From the NCBI GenBank assembly GCA_963734955.1, contig CAVTJO010000011.1, positions 62,001-126,000 on the forward strand: a stretch of 64,000 bases of DNA, in the 5' to 3' direction. The position numbers were made by a program, and so were the translations under genes. This document shows positions 46,849 through 56,725 of the stretch, piece by piece. This DNA is from UBA11986 sp963734955 (GTDB lineage Bacteria; Bacteroidota; Ignavibacteria; UBA10030; UBA6906). The notes beneath the pieces are model-generated. The model worked only from the letters and a program-made list of their open reading frames with translations. It had not been told where the DNA came from and ran no database searches. How positions within the stretch are numbered: position 1 is the first letter of the stretch; each line of letters starts with the position of its first letter.

Positions 46849-48861
46849 ATGACCGTTGCGAAGAGAAGAATGGCCTCCACAATCTTCACGGTAGTGTTCA
46901 ACTTCATTCTGGTTGATGCGGCAGAGCGCGGTGCACTTCCCACTATCGATGGGAAGATCGAAGAGGGCGAATGGGCAGGGGCAAAGATCCTCACGGATTT
47001 CTACACCATTGTCCCGAAGACAGCGGCGAAGCCCTCTGATAGTACGGTGGTCTACATCAAACAATCTTCGGACGCGTTGTATTTTGCGTTCCGCTTCTTT
47101 CCGCTGAGCAAGGTCATCAGACAATCTCTCATCCGCGATGTCAGCTCCGATGAAGAGAATGAGTTCTTTATACTCCTCGATCTGGAGAACAAGAACGAGA
47201 ACGGGTACATCTTCATCTTCAACTTCATGGGCAACCAACGGGACGCGGCGATCTACAACCAGCGAAACCTTGTGCCGGAATGGGATTGGGTGTGGCAGAG
47301 CAAATCCACCGTGTACCGCGATGCCGAGTATGGGCGACCGGGATACATCGAGACCGAAGTGAGGATTCCCGTCGATAAGATCCAGAACAAGAATCCCCAC
47401 CAGATCGGGATCGATCTGCAAATGTTTGCATACAAAGCGGATGGCTCATCGTACTTCTACGCGCTCACTCCTGAAAGCGAAGTCCTCACCATCAAGAGTA
47501 CCTACAAACTCGATATCGAGCCATTTGCGGAGAGCTACACTCCGGAAGTGACTGCAATCCCGTTTGTTGTCGGTCAGAAAGTGTCAACCGCATCAACAAC
47601 TGGCACGGGGGGCGGCGACCTTAACCTCTCACTTGACCGTCACAAGCTGAAGGCCACATACAGGACCGACGAGTCAACGCTTGAAGCTGACCCATTTCAG
47701 TTCTCCCTCTACGGCCAGTCGATCTTCCTTCAGGAAAAGAGACCGTTCCTGAGCAAGGACCTCGACATCTATCGGACCCCGATTAACCTCGTTTATACAC
47801 GCGCGATCCAGAACATCCAATGGGGTGCAAATTACACATTCCGCAGTGATGCCCTCAAGTCAGGTCTGATTGCAGTGGAAGACGAACCCGCGGATGGAGT
47901 GAACACGGACAAGCGGCACCTTGTCATCGGTCGCTCGAAATGGGAAAATAACGTGGTGAGCTTCGGGACAACATTGTTGTACGGCAACAACGTTTCGACC
48001 CGGTCTGTTGAGCGAGTTGCGGGCTTTGATGCCCTTGTGAACCTGCCTCTGGGACTGCGTCTCTCACCGCAGTGGGCGACAAATACAGTTGGATCCACGT
48101 ATCAAGTGCAACTCGCGTTGCCTCGTGACTGGGCGGGGGGAATGTATGCAAGCACGTTGTACCGTCGCTTTGGCGATGGGTTTAACGTATCGACACTGTT
48201 CAATGATTACGGTACCAATTACGATGAGATCGGATTGGAAGCCGGATACAGAAGTGTGAGCCTGCGGCCGCTCTTTTCCCAAATGGAGTATGTGGCAGAC
48301 TACTATCGGGCAAGGACTCTCCAAAATGGATTTACGTACCAGGAGTATGGCAGTGTGAGCTTCTATACCCTTGCGATCGAGCATCTCAACCTTTCGCATC
48401 GGGTGGAGGTGAACCGTCCTGACGAAGATACCCCTGCGGGTGTTGTGCGGCGTCATAACTTTTTACAGGATCATAGCGCCAAGGTTGTCCTCGGCCCTCA
48501 GGCATTTACTGTCGGGTATAACTTCGGACCGTACTTCGGATCATATTTGAAGAGCCCGTACGCTGAAGTGAAAGTCATTTTCTGGGACAGGCTCGCCTGG
48601 GATTTCACTCTCAACCGGCGCAGCTATGCCGACGTACATCAGACCATTGTGCGGGTCAAGATCGATGTGCGACTGTTGGATCGGCTTTACCTGAGGTCCT
48701 TCGCTCAGAAAGATGACTATGCGGGGCTCGGGCTCTGGAATACTATGCTTCAGTATGAATTCTTTGCCGGCAGCAACATCTACCTTGTGTTGAATCAGGA
48801 GGGGGAACATTTCGAGAACAGTGGCAAGTTCTTTAAGGTTGGGTACGAAGTGAATTTCTAA
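46849..48861 (+). CDS. DUF5916 protein: CBM9-like domain plus outer-membrane barrel
   Basis: A 670-aa protein. The N-terminal part ('LPTIDGKIEEGEWAGAKIL', 'SDALYFAFRF') is a carbohydrate-binding-family-9-like domain (about 30-210). The rest is beta-strand rich and ends 'FFKVGYEVNF', as expected for a barrel in the outer membrane, with 'LQEKRPFL' typical of the family. These proteins are common in Bacteroidota; their function is not known. A signal-like segment at residues 9-25 suggests export. A GAGG lies before the ATG. Confidence 0.75.
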   Translation: MTVAKRRMASTIFTVVFNFILVDAAERGALPTIDGKIEEGEWAGAKILTDFYTIVPKTAAKPSDSTVVYIKQSSDALYFAFRFFPLSKVIRQSLIRDVSSDEENEFFILLDLENKNENGYIFIFNFMGNQRDAAIYNQRNLVPEWDWVWQSKSTVYRDAEYGRPGYIETEVRIPVDKIQNKNPHQIGIDLQMFAYKADGSSYFYALTPESEVLTIKSTYKLDIEPFAESYTPEVTAIPFVVGQKVSTASTTGTGGGDLNLSLDRHKLKATYRTDESTLEADPFQFSLYGQSIFLQEKRPFLSKDLDIYRTPINLVYTRAIQNIQWGANYTFRSDALKSGLIAVEDEPADGVNTDKRHLVIGRSKWENNVVSFGTTLLYGNNVSTRSVERVAGFDALVNLPLGLRLSPQWATNTVGSTYQVQLALPRDWAGGMYASTLYRRFGDGFNVSTLFNDYGTNYDEIGLEAGYRSVSLRPLFSQMEYVADYYRARTLQNGFTYQEYGSVSFYTLAIEHLNLSHRVEVNRPDEDTPAGVVRRHNFLQDHSAKVVLGPQAFTVGYNFGPYFGSYLKSPYAEVKVIFWDRLAWDFTLNRRSYADVHQTIVRVKIDVRLLDRLYLRSFAQKDDYAGLGLWNTMLQYEFFAGSNIYLVLNQEGEHFENSGKFFKVGYEVNF

Positions 48862-49010
48862 CACAACCATTCGCAGTCTCTAATTGGCGAGATACGAAAA
48901 GCCGCTCCAGCAAGACTGAAATGACACCGGGGAAACGGATTCACTTTCCAAGGGAACGCCAAAGCTGTAGTAAGAAGTCCAGCATAAACTCGACGGAAAG
49001 GAGACAGCAC

Positions 49011-50249
49011 ATGCAGTGTTCGATGAGCACAGTTTCGCCGGTGACCCGTTCGAGGTCTCCACTTGATCAGCGCCGCGACTCTCCCTTGGGGCGGGGCCCC
49101 TTGAAGCAAATGTTCCGTGGTATGGCGTATCGCGTGCTCTGTCTTCTGCTCATCACTGCGGGGAATTTCTTGGCAACCTCGGAAGCACAAACCAAGCACT
49201 ACGTCTGTGTCCCCTGCGGCCTGCCGTGCGACTCGAAAGTATATGACAGGCCCGGAAAGTGTCCGGCGTGCGGGATGGCGCTGGTTGATGAGGAGGAAGC
49301 ACGGGCAGCAGCCGCATCGGCCGGGTCGAGAAAGAAAGTCGCCATCCTGATCTTTGACGGCGTGCAGATCATCGACTACACCGGACCGTACGAGGTGTTC
49401 GGCTCAGCTAATTTTGACGTGTACACCGTCGCCGAACAGAAGAAGCCGGTCACCACAGCCATGGGAATGACTGTCGTTCCGAAATATTCCTTTTCCGATG
49501 CCCCTCGACCGGACGTACTCGTAGTACCCGGAGGGGGAGTGAACGCGGCACAAAGGAACGAGACTATCCTGAAGTGGATAAGGGATGAGACCGCTCACAC
49601 AGAACATACGATGTCGGTCTGCAATGGCGCGTTCATTCTGGCAAGCGCTGGTTTGCTTGACGGCCTTAGTGCGACAACCACCAGCGGCAACATCGAGCGG
49701 TTGAAGTCGACCTACCCGAAGATTAACGTCATTGACGATCAGCGCTTCGTCGATAATGGAAAGATCATTACCACAGGAGGGCTTACTGCGGGCATCGACG
49801 GTGCCCTGCATGTTGTCTCCGTGATGATGGGTGAAGGATACGCACAGCAGGTCGCTCTGGGGGAGGAGTATGACTGGCATCCCCGAGGGGACTTCGCCCG
49901 CCCTGCTCTCGCGGATAGGCTCTACCTCTCATACGTTGATCCCGCTCTTGATGCCATCGGCAAGTGGAGTGTTGTCAGCACCCAAGGCGGGACTGACCGA
50001 TGGGAGATCAACGTCCGGGGAACGTCCACCATCAGTGCGCCCGAGGTGATGGACCGCCTGAGTCAGGCTTTCACAGACAAGGGACAATGGACCAAAATCA
50101 CAGACGCCGCACCCGGTTCGTCTCAAACGAGTCACTGGAATTTCAGCGGCCGCGATGGCAAACCTTGGACGGGAACCCTGACGGTTCAGCCGGGGACAGG
50201 TGACGGTCACGAGCTCACCATAAAGCTGAGCATTTCGCGTGCAGGGTAA
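49011..50249 (+). CDS. Exported heavy-metal-binding / DJ-1-PfpI domain protein
   Basis: A 412-aa protein with a late signal-like segment ('MAYRVLCLLLITAGNFLATS', about residues 37-56), then a metal-binding domain with two cysteine pairs ('HYVCVPCGLPCDSKVYDRPG' and 'CPACGMALV') and a DJ-1/PfpI class I glutaminase-like domain ('AILIFDGVQIIDYTGPYEVF', nucleophile Cys in 'SVCNGAFILASAG'). The last 110 residues match no family I know. The ATG at 49011 has a strong AAGGAGA; a start at 49110 would give a normal-length signal peptide. Function is unknown, perhaps protein repair or sensing at the cell envelope. Confidence 0.7.
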   Translation: MQCSMSTVSPVTRSRSPLDQRRDSPLGRGPLKQMFRGMAYRVLCLLLITAGNFLATSEAQTKHYVCVPCGLPCDSKVYDRPGKCPACGMALVDEEEARAAAASAGSRKKVAILIFDGVQIIDYTGPYEVFGSANFDVYTVAEQKKPVTTAMGMTVVPKYSFSDAPRPDVLVVPGGGVNAAQRNETILKWIRDETAHTEHTMSVCNGAFILASAGLLDGLSATTTSGNIERLKSTYPKINVIDDQRFVDNGKIITTGGLTAGIDGALHVVSVMMGEGYAQQVALGEEYDWHPRGDFARPALADRLYLSYVDPALDAIGKWSVVSTQGGTDRWEINVRGTSTISAPEVMDRLSQAFTDKGQWTKITDAAPGSSQTSHWNFSGRDGKPWTGTLTVQPGTGDGHELTIKLSISRAG

Positions 50250-50388
50250 GACAGAAGGAGTAACAGAATCTCATGCGGCTCGCTTCCTCCCGCGTCACGT
50301 GTTGTTCAAGAAGGCAGACCGGACTACCCAACTGATATTTCAAACAAACAGTAAACCAAGCACGTCACACTTGATGGAAGGGCCATGT

Positions 50389-50760
50389 ATGGCAGCGCAG
50401 TACAGCTACGTCACTCGCCTCGATGTGAAGTTCAAACATTTCGACCTCATTGACATTCCCACAATAGTCGGGGAATGCAAGGATCAGTGGTTCAATCAAA
50501 CACTGACAAGAGTCAATGACAGCGTCGTGAGAATTGGAATCGTCCAGGGCGAATATCATTGGCATAAGCATGACAATGACGATGAATTCTTCTTTGTCCT
50601 TCAAGGAAAACTGCTCATCGACTTGGAGGGGAAAACAATCGAGCTGAACCCAAACCAGGGTGTGACAATATCACGAGGGGTTAAGCATCGGCCAAGAGCT
50701 CCACAGAAGACCATCATGCTCATGGTGGAAACCAGCGCGATACAGCCCGCCGGTGATTGA
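50389..50760 (+). CDS. Small cupin protein
   Basis: A 123-aa single cupin. Metal-binding motif 1 is 'YHWHKHDNDDEFFFVLQGKL' (HxH, Glu) and motif 2 is 'ISRGVKHRPRAP'. The start at 50389 is chosen because GGAAGGG lies 6 bases upstream; an in-frame ATG at 50374 is the alternative. Substrate unknown. It is the last of three plus-strand genes in a loose run with the DJ-1 protein. Confidence 0.7.
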   Translation: MAAQYSYVTRLDVKFKHFDLIDIPTIVGECKDQWFNQTLTRVNDSVVRIGIVQGEYHWHKHDNDDEFFFVLQGKLLIDLEGKTIELNPNQGVTISRGVKHRPRAPQKTIMLMVETSAIQPAGD

Positions 50761-50819
50761 TGCGACTCTTGTGATCGATCGAGATGATTCTGACGACTGT
50801 GTTTCTCAAGTGATCGTGC

Positions 50820-51353
50820 TTATTTTGTGTCCTGGGAATTGGAAGCCTCAAGACGATACTCAGGCACTTGTTTCCCGCGCCCACCGGGGCGCTCTGAAAT
50901 TTCCCCAATCAGTGGCTTCGTCAGTCGCTCGAAATCCGCAAACTTCATCCGAACTGTTTCGGTGTGCGTGCAGGCGTTGAACGCAATCTCACCACGCTCG
51001 GCCAACGATCGATCCACAATGACCGGAAAGCCATAGAGATTACCGAACGGGGGCATCGAGCCAACCTCGCAGCCAGCGAAGAGGGCCTCAAGGTCCTCTT
51101 CCGTTGCGAGGTGGACGTGGTGCACTTCAAGTACGCTCTTGAGCAGGCGTTCGCTCAGCCGATGATCCGCAGGGAGAACCGCCATCCAAAATTGCTGCCC
51201 CGCGCGTACGACAAGTGTCTTAGCCAATTCACTATCCGGCACATGGGTTGCCAGCGCCGTGTTGTGCGAAGTGTACGCAGGAATGTGGCTGATAATCTGG
51301 TACTCGACATGCCTCTGGTTCAGGTAGTTCATCACGTCAACGAGCGTTGCCAT
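50820..51353 (-). CDS. YbaK/EbsC family aminoacyl-tRNA deacylase-like protein
   Basis: A 177-aa protein with the YbaK fold: 'HIPAYTSHNTALATHVPDSE' at the N-terminus, 'AKTLVVRAGQQFWMAVLPAD' and 'GCEVGSMPPFGNLYGFPVIV', the pocket that removes misacylated amino acids from tRNA-Pro or binds small substrates. The start at 51353 follows an AAAGGAGA site; the longer frame upstream reads non-coding. Substrate cannot be set from sequence. Confidence 0.8.
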   Translation of the reverse strand: MATLVDVMNYLNQRHVEYQIISHIPAYTSHNTALATHVPDSELAKTLVVRAGQQFWMAVLPADHRLSERLLKSVLEVHHVHLATEEDLEALFAGCEVGSMPPFGNLYGFPVIVDRSLAERGEIAFNACTHTETVRMKFADFERLTKPLIGEISERPGGRGKQVPEYRLEASNSQDTK

Positions 51354-51614
51354 TGTCGTTCTCCTTTGTTGAAAGTCAAAGAATGCCGCTACTCTTTCGT
51401 TTCGCGAATGCCATCCTCTTGATGGTTCCAACAGCATCGCGAAACATGCTGAGAACAGAAACATGATCATGATCGAGCACAAGCCACTTTTTTGTCGTAA
51501 CGTGCGCAACCCCGGCGTTCTCCCGCAATCAAACACTCGTTCGATGTACCCATCCGTCCCGCCTTCCTTTTGAAAGATCACGGGTTAGCGCTAATTGATC
51601 CGCCTTAGGTCACG

Positions 51615-51920
51615 CTATTTCTTGAACACGCTGAACAGCTTGTCCAGCGCTGGCTTATCAAGCTTTGCGAGAACATCTATTTCTCCGGCATCAAGCCATA
51701 CGCCGTCGCATGAGAAGCATTTGTCAACGTTGATCCCCCTGTAATCGATCTCCTTCAGTACCATTCCGCATTTCGGACACCGCATATAGTGGAGATCACG
51801 GTGCCTTCTCTTTTCTTCTTCAGCGAGGGTTTTCAGCCGTTCTGTTTCCAGCTTTTTCCTCTTTTCCAATTCCACCCTTGCAAAGTACTCCTCCTCTTTG
51901 GGACTGGGTTGCACAGGCAT
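51615..51920 (-). CDS. zf-TFIIB domain protein
   Basis: A 101-aa protein with an N-terminal charged coiled coil (residues 8-42, 'VELEKRKKLETERLKTLAEE') and a C-terminal zinc ribbon: 'CPKCGMVLKEIDY', then 'CFSCDGVWLDAGEIDVLAK'. Four cysteines would bind zinc. The family is widespread in bacteria with no settled function. Confidence 0.75.
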   Translation of the reverse strand: MPVQPSPKEEEYFARVELEKRKKLETERLKTLAEEEKRRHRDLHYMRCPKCGMVLKEIDYRGINVDKCFSCDGVWLDAGEIDVLAKLDKPALDKLFSVFKK

Positions 51921-52025
51921 AGCCTTACCTCCTTACATTTAGTGAACTTTCGTCAAGGTTCTTCGATGGCACCGCATTTCGAGCTGAATCGATCAGTCTC
52001 AGCGATCAGATCCAATTGTACCCTC

Positions 52026-52916
52026 CTACTTTGTGTCAAGAATTATCGGCAAACCGTCTTTTCCCGCTCCGACGATGACCACTTTGGTGTTGGGTGAGTT
52101 TGCAATTTTCTCTGTAGCTTCAATACCTTTCCAGCGCAGCAATTGTTCGCTGATGCCCGCCGCCACGATCGTCTGGAAGTCAGCGATCCCCTTTGCTTCA
52201 ATCCGCTTCCTGTCGGCCTCCTGTTTTTCCTTCGTGAGAATGAACTCCATGCGCTGGCTTTCCTGATCGGCACGCTGCTTCTGTTCTATGGCTTCGGTGA
52301 GTTGTGTCGGGAGAGCGACGTTGCGAATTGGGGTGCTCTCAATGGTAACACCTCGGGGGGAGACTGTCTTGGCAAGCTCCCCCTGGATCGATGTACCGAG
52401 CCGTTCCCGTTCGGTTGAATACAGGGCGCTCGCCTGGAAACTCGCCGTGACTGCACGGCAGATGGATCGGAATTGCGGGATAAGGATGATGGTTTGGTAG
52501 TCGCCCCCGGCAACAGTTTTGTACACGCGGGCTGCAGAATCGGGGTTGAGTCTGAAGAGAGCACTGACCTCGAGTCCGATGGTGAGCCCTTCGCGCGAGA
52601 GCACCTGCATTGCTTCTTTATGTTCCTGAGTCTGGATGGAATACCTGATTACGTTTGCCAGCGGATTCACCGGATTGATTCCGGCACGCAACGTCTCATC
52701 CGAGACAACACCGAAGAAATCGACCACGCCAACGTGCCCGGCAGGGATTTGCGTGAAACACTGGAGCACGGCAAGAACTCCAAACACGCCTGCAGCCAGA
52801 AGGCTCCCTTTTGCAACGGGGCGGAATGCAATGTTATTTTGCCGTACGTGTTTCGTGGCATTTCGCCATACGAAGAATGCCACAATGGTTATGACAGCTG
52901 ACAAAATAAATAACAT
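52026..52916 (-). CDS. Prohibitin/SPFH-domain membrane protein
   Basis: A 296-aa protein with two N-terminal hydrophobic segments (residues 1-17 and 36-55), then an SPFH domain ('QIPAGHVGVVDFFGVVSDET' and 'LTIGLEVSALFRLNPDSA') and a helical coil ('EQKQRADQESQRMEFILTKE'). Prohibitin-like proteins build ring-shaped scaffolds in the membrane and modulate proteases such as FtsH; whether this one does is unknown. No NfeD or protease gene lies beside it. Confidence 0.8.
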   Translation of the reverse strand: MLFILSAVITIVAFFVWRNATKHVRQNNIAFRPVAKGSLLAAGVFGVLAVLQCFTQIPAGHVGVVDFFGVVSDETLRAGINPVNPLANVIRYSIQTQEHKEAMQVLSREGLTIGLEVSALFRLNPDSAARVYKTVAGGDYQTIILIPQFRSICRAVTASFQASALYSTERERLGTSIQGELAKTVSPRGVTIESTPIRNVALPTQLTEAIEQKQRADQESQRMEFILTKEKQEADRKRIEAKGIADFQTIVAAGISEQLLRWKGIEATEKIANSPNTKVVIVGAGKDGLPIILDTK

Positions 52917-53040
52917 GAGTAACTCCTTTTCTTAGGAAGTGTGTACGAATGGCTTCTTTGGCGGAGACTGTAAGCCCATCCTGACGTTCAGCCCCTTCAT
53001 GCAAACCTCCCTGGCGTCCGCATTGCCTGGTTCTGTGTTA

Positions 53041-53568
53041 TCATTGGTTTGACTTTGACATGTTACCGATTTGGTGAAGAAGGCTTTCCAATGTCTGTTG
53101 TGCAACCGGAGGATCGACCCCTATCCAGTACAGCACGGCGTCGCGAGAGAAGAAATAGTGAATCTGTCCCATGCCAATGCATTCGGATATCGCTTGCCCT
53201 GCGACACTTATGTCCTTGATGTCCCGGAAGACCGGATTTCCTGTCCGGATGCGCTGACCCATCTTCCTGTCGACGTCTGTCGCTTCCGATGCGTTCGCAT
53301 ACACCGAAACATACAGAGTTGCTTGCGCCCCGTTGTCTTCATAGAACCCGATAAAGCTCTCCAGAGGCGTTACGGCCTTGCCATGCAAATGATCGATCAT
53401 TCCTTGCGCTGCTTCGCCGCCGAGGTGTCGGGCGAGCTTCATCTCTCCGAGCTTTACGGGAAGGAAAGGATCTTTGTCGCCCTTTCCCACGTAGAGAAAG
53501 AGCACGACAGCCAGAGTACCCAGAATGGCCACCGCGAATCCCGACACCCATGGACTCAGAGTTTTCAC
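53041..53568 (-). CDS. Hypothetical membrane-anchored protein
   Basis: A 175-aa protein with one N-terminal membrane helix ('WVSGFAVAILGTLAVVLFLY') and an outside-facing domain of about 140 residues. Nothing in it matches a family I recognise. 'FYEDNGAQATLYVSVYANAS' and 'IHYFFSRDAVLYWIGVD' suggest a compact alpha/beta domain. It lies 14 bases after phoU and may be co-transcribed. Confidence 0.55.
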   Translation of the reverse strand: MKTLSPWVSGFAVAILGTLAVVLFLYVGKGDKDPFLPVKLGEMKLARHLGGEAAQGMIDHLHGKAVTPLESFIGFYEDNGAQATLYVSVYANASEATDVDRKMGQRIRTGNPVFRDIKDISVAGQAISECIGMGQIHYFFSRDAVLYWIGVDPPVAQQTLESLLHQIGNMSKSNQ

Positions 53569-53582
53569 ATTAGTGACTCCTT

Positions 53583-54287
53583 CTATCCCGGGAGCGCATC
53601 ATGATCTCTTTCGTTGCCGCACGCCTGCTGTTGCACTTCCTTGCGTCTCACCATCTCCGCGTCAGTGATAAGAATAACCTCCTCGGCGATGCTCGTGGCA
53701 AGATCTGCAATTCGTTCAAGATTCGTGCTCACGCTAAGCAGATGGGCGGCCCGAAAGAAGTTCTCGGGATGCATTCGAATGATATCGTCGAGGATATCCT
53801 GAACCCGATTATGAAGATCATCCATCTCCTCATCTCTCTGCCTTACTGCCATCGCCATGCTGGAGTCCCGATACACGAAGCTATCAATGGCACCTTGCAG
53901 CATTTCCCGCGCAATCTCCGACATGAGCGGGATGTTGATCAACGGCTTGATGTGCGGCGCGTCAGAAAGCGCAATGGCGGCCTCTGCAATTTTCACTGCG
54001 TGATCGGCAATCCTTTCCAGGTCGTTATTGACCTTCTGGGCGGTGAGGATAAACCGAAGATCGCCTCCCGTGGGCTGGTGAAGTGCGAGAAAGTTGAAAA
54101 TATATTGATCGATCTCCACCTCCATCCCGTCGACCTCGTCGTCCTTCATCACAACGGACTTCGCCCGGTTCACGTTTTGCTCCCTGAGTGCATCGAGCGC
54201 TTTCACAACCATCTCTTCCGAAAATGATGCCATTTTGAGCAGCAATCGGTTCAGTTCTTCCAGTTGTGGGAAATATGTTATGTTCAT
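53583..54287 (-). CDS. phoU: PhoU-like phosphate-signalling protein
   Basis: A 234-aa all-helical protein with two PhoU repeats: 'DDEVDGMEVEIDQYIFNFLA' with 'NNDLERIADHAVKIAEAAI', and 'DEEMDDLHNRVQDIL' with 'STNLERIADLATSIAEEVIL'. The E/DxxxD metal-binding motifs are present. PhoU links the Pst phosphate transporter to a sensor kinase, but no pst or phoBR genes are in the window. The start codon's ribosome-binding site is weak. Confidence 0.85.
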   Translation of the reverse strand: MNITYFPQLEELNRLLLKMASFSEEMVVKALDALREQNVNRAKSVVMKDDEVDGMEVEIDQYIFNFLALHQPTGGDLRFILTAQKVNNDLERIADHAVKIAEAAIALSDAPHIKPLINIPLMSEIAREMLQGAIDSFVYRDSSMAMAVRQRDEEMDDLHNRVQDILDDIIRMHPENFFRAAHLLSVSTNLERIADLATSIAEEVILITDAEMVRRKEVQQQACGNERDHDALPG

Positions 54288-55070
54288 GGTTGTCCCATTT
54301 GTCAGATTTGTTCACTCGTCGGGTGCCACGTCCTACCCCTTCTCGGACCTTAATCATTGGCCACCGGAGTGTTTTCAAACAATGACGTTATCCTCCGGGG
54401 AGTGTCTGCTGCTTGAACCTTCATTTGTCGGGACCACGAGCGTCATGCCTTCCGCCTATGCGTGATGCATGGAATGACCGTTGACCCAATTCGAAAGAAG
54501 CGAACAGAACGATGAAGCGTACTAGGCCGGAGGTGCCTTGTTGCAGAGCGACGAGAAGTAGAACGAGGAACCGAGGAGGGGTGGACGTAAGCCAACAACA
54601 AGGAAGAACTGCGAATCACAGCCGGCGGATATCACCGCCCACGGATACACGGACGAAGAGTAGAGTTGCTTCACCCGCCAGGTATGGCGCCACTGAGTAC
54701 AAGATTCCTTGCTGGCATTCTTCGAGTGGCTGAAGCTTGCACCTATCACCAGCTGTTTCAGCGGCAATTTCACAAGCACCGTCTCGGAGACGCGTGCTGC
54801 CCTTGCCCCTGTTACAACGAGTGCTGCGAGCAGAATCACCGCTATGTTTCTTGCATCCCGAAGCATTTGAGTTTTCTTATGAGTGCTGCTACAGCAATAT
54901 AGCCACCGAAGTCAGGCGGGGTCAAGCGAGAGTGATGATCCTGATGACCGGGACCTCAAAGACCCCGCTGGTTCATGTTGCAGAAAAGGCGGAGACACCC
55001 GACCGAAAATTCATGGTCTTTCAAAGCACGTTCCCCGTTATCTCCGCCATCCTGCCTTGGCACAAACACA
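54288..55070. other. Intergenic gap, weak candidates only
   Basis: About 780 bases. The best frame (minus, 54866-54522, 114 aa) starts with a signal-like 'IAVILLAALVVTGARAARV' but has low-complexity content and no family, so I do not call it. No RNA gene or terminator was seen. Confidence 0.4.
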
Positions 55071-55697
55071 TCACTGAATCGTAATGAATCGCTCTTTCGG
55101 CGTCATGCAGATACCGCAGCGGGCGGCAGCTTCGGTGTCATAGGTGTTGCCGCATGTTGTGCAAACAAAATACTGTCCGGGCAGCGAATCGACTTTCTTA
55201 TCGTTCAGCGCAGCGAGGGCCTTGAGATAGAGCTCTTTGTGTTTCTGCTCGGTCTTGAATGCGTAATTGAATGAAAGCATGGCCGTGTTGGATTTGCTTG
55301 TGCTTGCCAGCTTAATGAACTGCGGGTACATCGTTGCAACCTCGTATGACTCACCCTTGATTGCGTCTTCGAGATTCTCCTTTGTGGACTTTACCACAAA
55401 CGTCGGCGTCACGGTTTCCATTGTCGATCCCATTTGGTCGACGACCGCACGATGGTTGCCTGCATGGATCGCTTCTGCCTTCGAAGCAGCCTCGAACAGC
55501 AGGGCTATTTTTGTGTAGCCTTCTTCCTGTGCCTTCTTCGCATAGGCAGCGTACTTGGCACTTGCCGTTGTCTCACCGGTGATTGCGGCCTTCAAATTTT
55601 CAATCGTCTTTGTTACGGCGACCTTGTCGACGGCAAACGCCGATACCGAGGTGAGGACGAATGTTGCTGCAAGCAACAGAATACTGAACTTCTTCAT
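55071..55697 (-). CDS. Exported rubrerythrin-like protein
   Basis: A 208-aa protein with a signal peptide ('FSILLLAATFVLTSVSAFA', residues 4-22), a ferritin-like four-helix domain ('AAITGETTASAKYAAYAKKA' and 'AEAIHAGNHRAVVDQ', 'GESYEVATMYPQFIKLA', 'TEQKHKELYLKAL': glutamates and histidines for a di-iron site) and a C-terminal rubredoxin-like knuckle ('FVCTTCGNTYD' and 'ARCGICMTPKERF'). Rubrerythrins reduce peroxide and are usually cytoplasmic; export to the periplasm is uncommon. The start has an upstream AGGAG. Confidence 0.85.
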   Translation of the reverse strand: MKKFSILLLAATFVLTSVSAFAVDKVAVTKTIENLKAAITGETTASAKYAAYAKKAQEEGYTKIALLFEAASKAEAIHAGNHRAVVDQMGSTMETVTPTFVVKSTKENLEDAIKGESYEVATMYPQFIKLASTSKSNTAMLSFNYAFKTEQKHKELYLKALAALNDKKVDSLPGQYFVCTTCGNTYDTEAAARCGICMTPKERFITIQ

Positions 55698-55790
55698 TGG
55701 TGTTCTCCTATTGAGTATGAGTATGGAATGTTTAGACAGCGAATACCCTTAATATATGAGAGTGTCGCTAAGGCCCCTCTTAGGATAACC

Positions 55791-56720
55791 TTAAAGTTTG
55801 CTTAGAGGCGAATGCCGCAAGGTCTCCGGATGAACCTCGTCGTGCCCGGCTGAAGGCTCAAGATGGCTGATAATGCGCGCAGGCCTCTGCAATGACCTCC
55901 CGAGCACGGCTTCGATCTCTGTGGCGATGTCGTGCGCTTCCTGGAGAGGGACTTCTTTGGGAAAGAGGATGTGATACTCGACCCAGATGGAATTGCCACT
56001 TTCCCGACATCGCAATTCGTGATACTGCAATCCATGCCTGGTGGTTTCCACATCCAGCACAACTCGGATGGATTGTTCAAGTTCCGGATCGGCCTCGTCC
56101 ATCAGACCGCCGACCGCCTGGCGAACGAGCTTGCCTCCCGTCCAGACAATATTCAAAGCCACAGCCATGGCAATAATCGGATCGAACGGAAGCCAGCCGG
56201 TAAACAACACGAGAACCAATCCGAACACAACCCCGAAACTTGTCCAGGAATCCGTGAGCACATGCTTGCCGTTTGCAACGAGAATCAGGGACTTGCCCTT
56301 CTTCCCCTGCCAGACAAGATATCCGCCAAGCCCGAGATTAATCACCGAAGCGCCAAACACCACATACGTTCCGATGTCGAGATTTGTCAGCTCGACGCCA
56401 TGAATCAGCTTCTTGACCGATTCAAAAATGATGAACATCGCGGCAAGAATGATCAGGAATCCCTCGACACCTGCCGAGAAGTAACTGATCTTGTCATGAC
56501 CGTACGGATGACTGTCATCCGGCGGCCGGTACATAAGCCAAACGCTGAACGCGGCAAAGGCGACCGCGATAATATGCACAACCGATTCCGCCGCGTCGGA
56601 GAGAATGGCTGCGGAGTTCGTAATCGAATATGCATACCACTTGCCTGCCAGCATGATGGCACCGACTGCAAGCGACAACCTGATCGCAAACATCTGAGTC
56701 TTGCGCGCTTTCTGGTCCAT
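55791..56720 (-). CDS. Cation diffusion facilitator metal transporter
   Basis: A 309-aa CDF protein with about five to six membrane segments. Metal-binding motifs are 'SDAAESVVH' in segment 2 and 'HVLTDSWTS' in segment 5, and the cytoplasmic C-terminal domain follows ('VVLDVETTRHGLQYHELRCR'). It exports Zn, Fe or related divalent ions in exchange for protons. It lies 5 bases after the stop of a sensor kinase, so the response regulator, kinase and transporter form a likely metal-stress operon. Confidence 0.85.
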   Translation of the reverse strand: MDQKARKTQMFAIRLSLAVGAIMLAGKWYAYSITNSAAILSDAAESVVHIIAVAFAAFSVWLMYRPPDDSHPYGHDKISYFSAGVEGFLIILAAMFIIFESVKKLIHGVELTNLDIGTYVVFGASVINLGLGGYLVWQGKKGKSLILVANGKHVLTDSWTSFGVVFGLVLVLFTGWLPFDPIIAMAVALNIVWTGGKLVRQAVGGLMDEADPELEQSIRVVLDVETTRHGLQYHELRCRESGNSIWVEYHILFPKEVPLQEAHDIATEIEAVLGRSLQRPARIISHLEPSAGHDEVHPETLRHSPLSKL

Positions 56721-56725
56721 AATGA

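Noticed and set aside
54522..54866. Minus-strand 114-aa frame with a signal-like start
   Set aside because: Low-complexity content, no ribosome-binding site or family; the gap is described as unassigned.
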